DNA from: Saccharothrix coeruleofusca | GTDB taxonomy: Bacteria; Actinomycetota; Actinomycetes; Mycobacteriales; Pseudonocardiaceae | Direction: 5' to 3' | DNA length: 45,204 nucleotides | Assembly (NCBI RefSeq): GCF_014648515.1 | Contig: NZ_BMRG01000003.1 | Span: 609,938 to 655,141 of the forward strand | In this document: positions 41,778-45,204 of the stretch, piece after piece | Position numbering within the stretch: position 1 is the first letter of the stretch | Layout: each line of letters starts with the position of its first letter | Made by a program: the position numbers and the translations under genes | Notes under the pieces: generated by a model | Databases searched by the model: none | Seen by the model: the letters and a program-made list of their open reading frames with translations, nothing else | What the model was told of the DNA's origin: nothing

Positions 41778-42600
41778 GAATAAGACGGGCAAATCCGGTG
41801 TTGCCGTGCTCGTCGCCGGAGTGGCGGTCTTCGCGGGCTCCGTGACGCTGCTCGTGCTGACCGGGAACACCGCCGTCCGGTACTCCGCGGACCACGGCGA
41901 CACCGTCCCGGTGTGGACCAGGTGGGCGCCCGCCCTGGCGGGCATCATGGCCATCCGGCTCGTGCCCGCGAGGCCGCCCGTCGCGCTGCTCGCCTCCAGG
42001 GGCACCCGAGTCGAGGCGGAGGTCCTGCTGGCCGCCGCACTGGTGTTCGCGGTGGCGCTGCGCCTGACGGGTGGCGGTGAACCGGCGCACGTGCTGTTGA
42101 AACTGCTGCTCCTGCTGGTGGTGCCGCTCGTGCTGTTCCGGGTTCGGCGCGGATCGTCCGCGATCGCGCTCGGCGACCGCCCGCGGGTGGCTCCGGTCGT
42201 GCCCGTCGCGGTGTGGCTGCTGCTGAGCTGCGCAGGCCCGTTCGCCCTGCGGCCCAGCGACTACGCCGACACCGTCGACACCGTCACGCTCATCGCCACC
42301 GTGGTCGTGGTGTTCCTGGTGAACAGCCTGCTGGAGGAGGTGTTCTACCGGCGGTGGTCGCAGACCCGGTGGGAGGCCGTCCTGGGCCGGTGGCCCGCGA
42401 TCGTGCTCGTGTCACTGCTCTGGGCCGGGTGGCACGCCGCCATCCAAGGCGTCGGGGACCTGCCGGTGGACTTGGCCTCGGCGTTCGCGAACCAGGGCGC
42501 CCAGGGCCTCTTCCTCGGCTACCTGTGGAGCCGGTACCGGCTGATGTGGCCGCTCCTGGTCGTCCACGGCGCGGTCAACGCACTGCCGATGTTCCTGTGA
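41773..42600 (+). CDS. CPBP (CAAX/Rce1-like) intramembrane metalloprotease
   Basis: 275 residues from GTG 41773. TACCGT lies 6 nt upstream with no ribosome site, suggesting a leaderless start. About seven to eight hydrophobic helices. The catalytic motifs of the CPBP/Abi family are present in the last third: LLEEVFYRRW (EExxxR), LLWAGWHA (WxxxH) and VVHGAVNALP (HxxxN). These membrane glutamate/metal proteases process prenylated or small membrane peptides, and some confer bacteriocin self-immunity; the substrate here is unknown. Controlled by the divergent TetR through an operator that covers its start codon. Confidence 0.9.
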   Translation: MLNKTGKSGVAVLVAGVAVFAGSVTLLVLTGNTAVRYSADHGDTVPVWTRWAPALAGIMAIRLVPARPPVALLASRGTRVEAEVLLAAALVFAVALRLTGGGEPAHVLLKLLLLLVVPLVLFRVRRGSSAIALGDRPRVAPVVPVAVWLLLSCAGPFALRPSDYADTVDTVTLIATVVVVFLVNSLLEEVFYRRWSQTRWEAVLGRWPAIVLVSLLWAGWHAAIQGVGDLPVDLASAFANQGAQGLFLGYLWSRYRLMWPLLVVHGAVNALPMFL

Positions 42601-42633
42601 GACGCCGCCGCGCGGCGCTCCTAGACTCGCCGC

Positions 42634-43032
42634 ATGAGGCGAGCGATCTTGTCCGGGTCCACCTTCGAGGAGCAGATCGGGTACGCCCGCGCGGTGGTCG
42701 ACGACGACTGGGTGCACGTGTCCGGCACCACCGGGTTCGACTACTCGACGATGACCATCGCCGACGGCGTGGTGGCGCAGGCCGAGCAGTGCCTGGCCAA
42801 CATCACCGCCGCGCTGGCCGAGGCGGACTGCACCCTGGCCGACGTGGTGCGGGTTACCTACTACCTGCCCGACGCCGCCGACTTCGAACCGTGCTGGCCG
42901 GTGCTGCGACGGGCCTTCGCCGAGCACCGGCCCGCCGCGACCATGCTGGAGTGCGGTCTGGCGGACCCCCGGATGCGCATCGAGATCGAGGTCACCGCCC
43001 GTCGCCGCCCGCGCGCCGGCCACGGCGGGTAG
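42634..43032 (+). CDS. RidA/YjgF-family protein
   Basis: 132 residues from ATG 42634. TAGACT (42622-42627) lies 6 nt upstream with no Shine-Dalgarno, so the message is probably leaderless. RidA landmarks: FEEQIGYARAVVDDDWVHVS, then GTTGFDY, AQAEQCLANITAALAEADC, DVVRVTYYLPD and DPRMRIEIEVTA, where the Arg corresponds to the conserved substrate-carboxylate-binding Arg. RidA trimers hydrolyse reactive enamine/imine intermediates such as 2-aminoacrylate from PLP enzymes; this member is a Rid subfamily protein of uncertain specificity. Cytoplasmic. It lies 33 bp after the CPBP gene but appears to have its own promoter. Confidence 0.9.
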   Translation: MRRAILSGSTFEEQIGYARAVVDDDWVHVSGTTGFDYSTMTIADGVVAQAEQCLANITAALAEADCTLADVVRVTYYLPDAADFEPCWPVLRRAFAEHRPAATMLECGLADPRMRIEIEVTARRRPRAGHGG

Positions 43033-43041
43033 CGGTCACCG

Positions 43042-43053
43042 GCCCGCGCGGGC
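43042..43053. terminator. Convergent terminator palindrome
   Basis: GCCCGCGCGGGC, a perfect 12-bp palindrome flanked by further CCGG/CCGG complementarity (about 43039-43060), in the 45-bp gap between the convergent RidA and CoA-binding genes. Confidence 0.45.
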
Positions 43054-43077
43054 GCGCCGGGTGGTGCTCGCAGGTGG

Positions 43078-43497
43078 TCAGCGGGGGCCGTTGGCGGGCC
43101 ACTCGATGGCGGGGCAGCGGTTCATGACCATGTCCAGACCGGCTTCGGTGGTGCGGCGGTAGGCGGCCTCGTCGACCACGTCGAGCTGGAACCACACGGC
43201 CTTCGCGCCGATCTTCACCGCCTCGTCGGCGAACGCGCCCGCGGCCTCGGAGCGGCGGAACACGTCCACGCAGTCGACCGGGAAGGGGATCTCCGACAGC
43301 GTCGCGTAGCCCCGCTCGCCCAGGACGGTCGGCGCGTCCGGGTGCACCGGCACGATCCGCTTGCCGCGCTGCTGGAGGAACCGCGCCACGCCGAACGCGG
43401 CCCGCCCCGGGTTGTTGGCCAGGCCGACCACGGCCCACGTGTCGCACTCCGCCAGGATGCGCCGGATCTTCTCGGAATCGCCCCACGGTTCGGTCAT
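43078..43497 (-). CDS. CoA-binding (YccU-like) protein
   Basis: 139 residues from ATG 43497. TACGCT ends 7 nt upstream with no Shine-Dalgarno (leaderless candidate); the open frame further upstream is a shadow. Single Rossmann CoA-binding domain: TWAVVGLANNPGRAAFGVAR (nucleotide loop), FLQQRGKRIVPVHPDAPTVL, VDCVDVFRRSEAAGAFADEA and GAKAVWFQLDVVDEAAYRRT, ending VMNRCPAIEW. This is the stand-alone YccU/succinyl-CoA-synthetase-alpha-like domain whose physiological role is not known. It is convergent with RidA. Confidence 0.9.
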   Translation of the reverse strand: MTEPWGDSEKIRRILAECDTWAVVGLANNPGRAAFGVARFLQQRGKRIVPVHPDAPTVLGERGYATLSEIPFPVDCVDVFRRSEAAGAFADEAVKIGAKAVWFQLDVVDEAAYRRTTEAGLDMVMNRCPAIEWPANGPR

Positions 43498-43602
43498 GGT
43501 GTCCAGCGTAGGACGAGAACTAATGAAGGTCTTTCGCGTCCACTCTCGATCGGGTGATCCTGGAGCCATCCGCCGCCGCGGAGCACCCGAGAGGAAACCT
43601 TG

Positions 43603-44895
43603 ATGCGCGTCATCCCTGCTGTCGCGATCGCACTGCTCGCCTCCGCCACACCCGTCACCGCCGCGCCCGTCACCGCCCAAGCCGCGCCGCCTCCCGGTGC
43701 CTACTACCTGCAGAGCACCGCCACCGGCCTCAACGCCGCCGTCTCCGGCACCACCGTGGTCCAGCACCGCCCCAAGGGCGACGAGGACCACCAGCAGTGG
43801 ACCCTCGCGGGCCGCACCCTCCAGGAGGGCGGCCGCTGCCTTGGCCGATCCGGTGACCAGGCCGTCGTGCTGGCCTGCGACAGCCCCGACGCCCAGTGGG
43901 ACGTGCTGGCCGACGCGGGCGACCGCTACCGGCTCAAGGTCCCCGGCGCGGACCGCTACCTCACCGCGCCCGGCGACCAGGTCCGCGTCGGCACCGCCCA
44001 GGACCAGTGGTACCTCACCCCGGTGTCACCCCAGCGGGTGCCGGTCCCGGCGGACGGCGCGCGACGGCTGGACCAGGTCACCTTCCTCACCGCGCACAAC
44101 GCCTACGCCAACGGCGTGGACGGCGGGTTCGCGCCGCCGTTCATCAACCTCGCTCCCAACCAGGCGCGCGGCATCGAGCAGCAGCTCGCCGACGGCGTGC
44201 GCGGGTTCCAGCTCGACATCCACCAGACCTCCGACGGCGCGATCCTGTGCCACAACAGCTGCACGCTGGTCAGCAGGCCGGTGGCGCTGTGGGTGGACGT
44301 GCAGCGCATCGTGGACTTCCTGCGCCGCAACCCCACCGAGTTCGTCACCGTCTTCCTGGAGGACTACGTCTCCTCCTCGGTGCTGCGCGCCGAGCTGGCC
44401 CGCGTCAACGGCCTGGCCGACGTGCTGTTCCGCCCCGACCAGGCGGGGGTGCGGCAGAACGGCTGGCCCACCCTCGACGCCCTGCGCTCCAGCGGCAAGC
44501 GCCTGCTCATCTTCACCGACCACAACCGGGCCGACGACCAGGCGCTGCCCAGGGACGGCTACGGCGTGATGTACCAGCAGGACTGGACGGTGGAGAACTA
44601 CTGGTCCATGGGCTCGGGCACGGGCACCTCCGACTGGTCCTGCTACAGCCGCTGGGGCACGCCGCTGACCCGCACCGAACCGGGCTTCCGGCCGCTGTTC
44701 GTGATGAACCACTTCCGCGACGTGCCGCTCACCGGCACGGCCTCCACCGACAACGGCAAGCTCGGCGACCGGGCGCGGCGCTTCTGCGAGCCCGCCGCCC
44801 GCAAGACGCCGAACTACCTGGCCGTGGACCACTACCACCTGGGCAACCCGATGGCCGCCGTCGCCACCCTGGCCGGTGAGCGCTTCCCCGGCTGA
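43603..44895 (+). CDS. Secreted ricin-like lectin / PI-PLC X-domain phosphodiesterase
   Basis: 430 residues from ATG 43603 (AGAGG ribosome site; an adjacent TTG is possible). Signal peptide to about AAPVTAQA. A beta-trefoil, ricin-B-like domain covers about 30-150, with repeated QWTL / QWDVL / QWYLTP strand ends (QxW motifs). The PI-PLC X-like barrel covers about 160-430: first catalytic His in FLTAHNAYAN, FQLDIHQTSDG, second His in LCHNSCTL, then RRNPTEFVTVFLEDY. It is predicted to cleave phosphatidylinositol or a GPI-like head group, metal-independently, outside the cell. The lectin domain may target it to glycans. A hairpin follows the stop codon. Confidence 0.88.
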   Translation: MRVIPAVAIALLASATPVTAAPVTAQAAPPPGAYYLQSTATGLNAAVSGTTVVQHRPKGDEDHQQWTLAGRTLQEGGRCLGRSGDQAVVLACDSPDAQWDVLADAGDRYRLKVPGADRYLTAPGDQVRVGTAQDQWYLTPVSPQRVPVPADGARRLDQVTFLTAHNAYANGVDGGFAPPFINLAPNQARGIEQQLADGVRGFQLDIHQTSDGAILCHNSCTLVSRPVALWVDVQRIVDFLRRNPTEFVTVFLEDYVSSSVLRAELARVNGLADVLFRPDQAGVRQNGWPTLDALRSSGKRLLIFTDHNRADDQALPRDGYGVMYQQDWTVENYWSMGSGTGTSDWSCYSRWGTPLTRTEPGFRPLFVMNHFRDVPLTGTASTDNGKLGDRARRFCEPAARKTPNYLAVDHYHLGNPMAAVATLAGERFPG

Positions 44896-44901
44896 CCGGG
44901 G
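44886..44901. terminator. Convergent terminator hairpin
   Basis: CCCCGG-CTGA-CCGGGG, a perfect 6-bp stem containing the PI-PLC stop codon in its loop, in the gap before the convergent protease gene. Confidence 0.5.
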
Positions 44902-44921
44902 ACCGCGCCAGGCGGCCGAGC

Positions 44922-45204
44922 CTAGGCGGCCGGGTCGCCGCGCCACCGGTGCGGCGACCCGGGGCAGCCCGTGTCCACCCGGCCGTCCGCCCCGATGCAC
45001 GGGACGATCCGGTAGGTCTGCTGGCCGTAGGAGATGCCCTGGCGCACGGTCACCTCGCCCGCCTCGTCGACCTCGCACGGGTTGTTCAGGGTGCAGCGCT
45101 CGCCGTTCTCGTTGCCGGTGTTGTTGACCCCGACGACCTCGCCGCTGGACAGCTGGACCACCGGTGAGCCGGAGGTGCCGCCGATGGTGTCACACGCGGC
45201 GGTG
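44922..45204 (-). CDS. Trypsin-like serine protease, C-terminal part
   Basis: The frame is open to the right edge of the window; about 93 C-terminal residues are visible, ending at TAG 44922-44924. CDTIGGTSGSPVVQLSSG contains the catalytic Ser in the GTSGSP form seen in V8/glutamyl-endopeptidase and HtrA-like chymotrypsin-fold proteases. It is followed by VVGVNNTGNENG (the substrate-pocket strand). The remaining tail has six Cys including CTLNNPCEVD and a final CPGSP, suggesting disulphides and secretion. The catalytic His and Asp and the signal lie outside the window. Convergent with the PI-PLC gene. Confidence 0.82.
   Translation of the reverse strand, partial: TAACDTIGGTSGSPVVQLSSGEVVGVNNTGNENGERCTLNNPCEVDEAGEVTVRQGISYGQQTYRIVPCIGADGRVDTGCPGSPHRWRGDPAA

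Overview
The window is a very GC-rich chromosomal segment from a filamentous actinomycete. Codon third positions are almost always G or C, and GTG/TTG starts are common. Many genes have a TANNNT hexamer 6-7 nt before the start codon and no Shine-Dalgarno, which suggests leaderless mRNAs. The DUF574-type methyltransferase, MmyB-type XRE regulator, YkgJ-like pentapeptide protein and LamG/PI-PLC exoproteins fit Pseudonocardiales (Saccharothrix/Lentzea/Actinosynnema type). The family assignment is inference; the high GC and actinobacterial gene content are seen directly.

Layout. 1-8.4 kb: an APC permease end, a YcxB-like membrane protein, a divergent F420-reductase-like gene and LysR, a secreted LamG protein, MerR, a LEEH-type amidohydrolase with an elaborate operator, and an FAD monooxygenase. 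8.6-15.3 kb: a VOC protein, a translationally coupled 47-codon ORF and a DUF1801 protein; then a secreted hydrolase and a P450, divergent from DUF574 methyltransferase plus a degenerate PAS-GGDEF-EAL protein, with a four-copy repeat in the shared promoter. 15.3-24.5 kb: a Tat/lipoprotein class A beta-lactamase next to a decayed LysR copy, TetR-MFS, intact LysR coupled to a cytosolic beta-lactamase-like protein, a methyltransferase, XRE-SDR around a perfect dyad, a small membrane protein, and a DAO-family oxidase.

24.7-32.9 kb is a clearly less GC-rich, transferred-looking island. It holds a six-gene leftward operon: MORC/MutL-like GHKL ATPase, PD-(D/E)XK nuclease (DUF4420-like), Z1-domain SF2 helicase-like ATPase, Dcm-type C5 methyltransferase, Vsr endonuclease with an extra N-terminal domain, and an unrecognised 201-aa protein. 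The first five genes are linked by ATGA/GTGA overlaps. I read this as a multi-component restriction-modification/anti-phage system, the standout feature of the window. It sits directly upstream of recQ, which is coupled to a Cys-rich pentapeptide-repeat gene; about 1.3 kb further on is a membrane-anchored NACHT NTPase.

36-45 kb returns to host-like sequence: a DUF2269-like membrane protein, NACHT, an alpha/beta hydrolase, a frameshifted secreted hydrolase, TetR and CPBP protease sharing a 39-bp dyad, RidA, a CoA-binding protein, a ricin-like/PI-PLC exoenzyme and the end of a trypsin-like protease. No tRNA, rRNA, CRISPR array, integrase or transposase was found.
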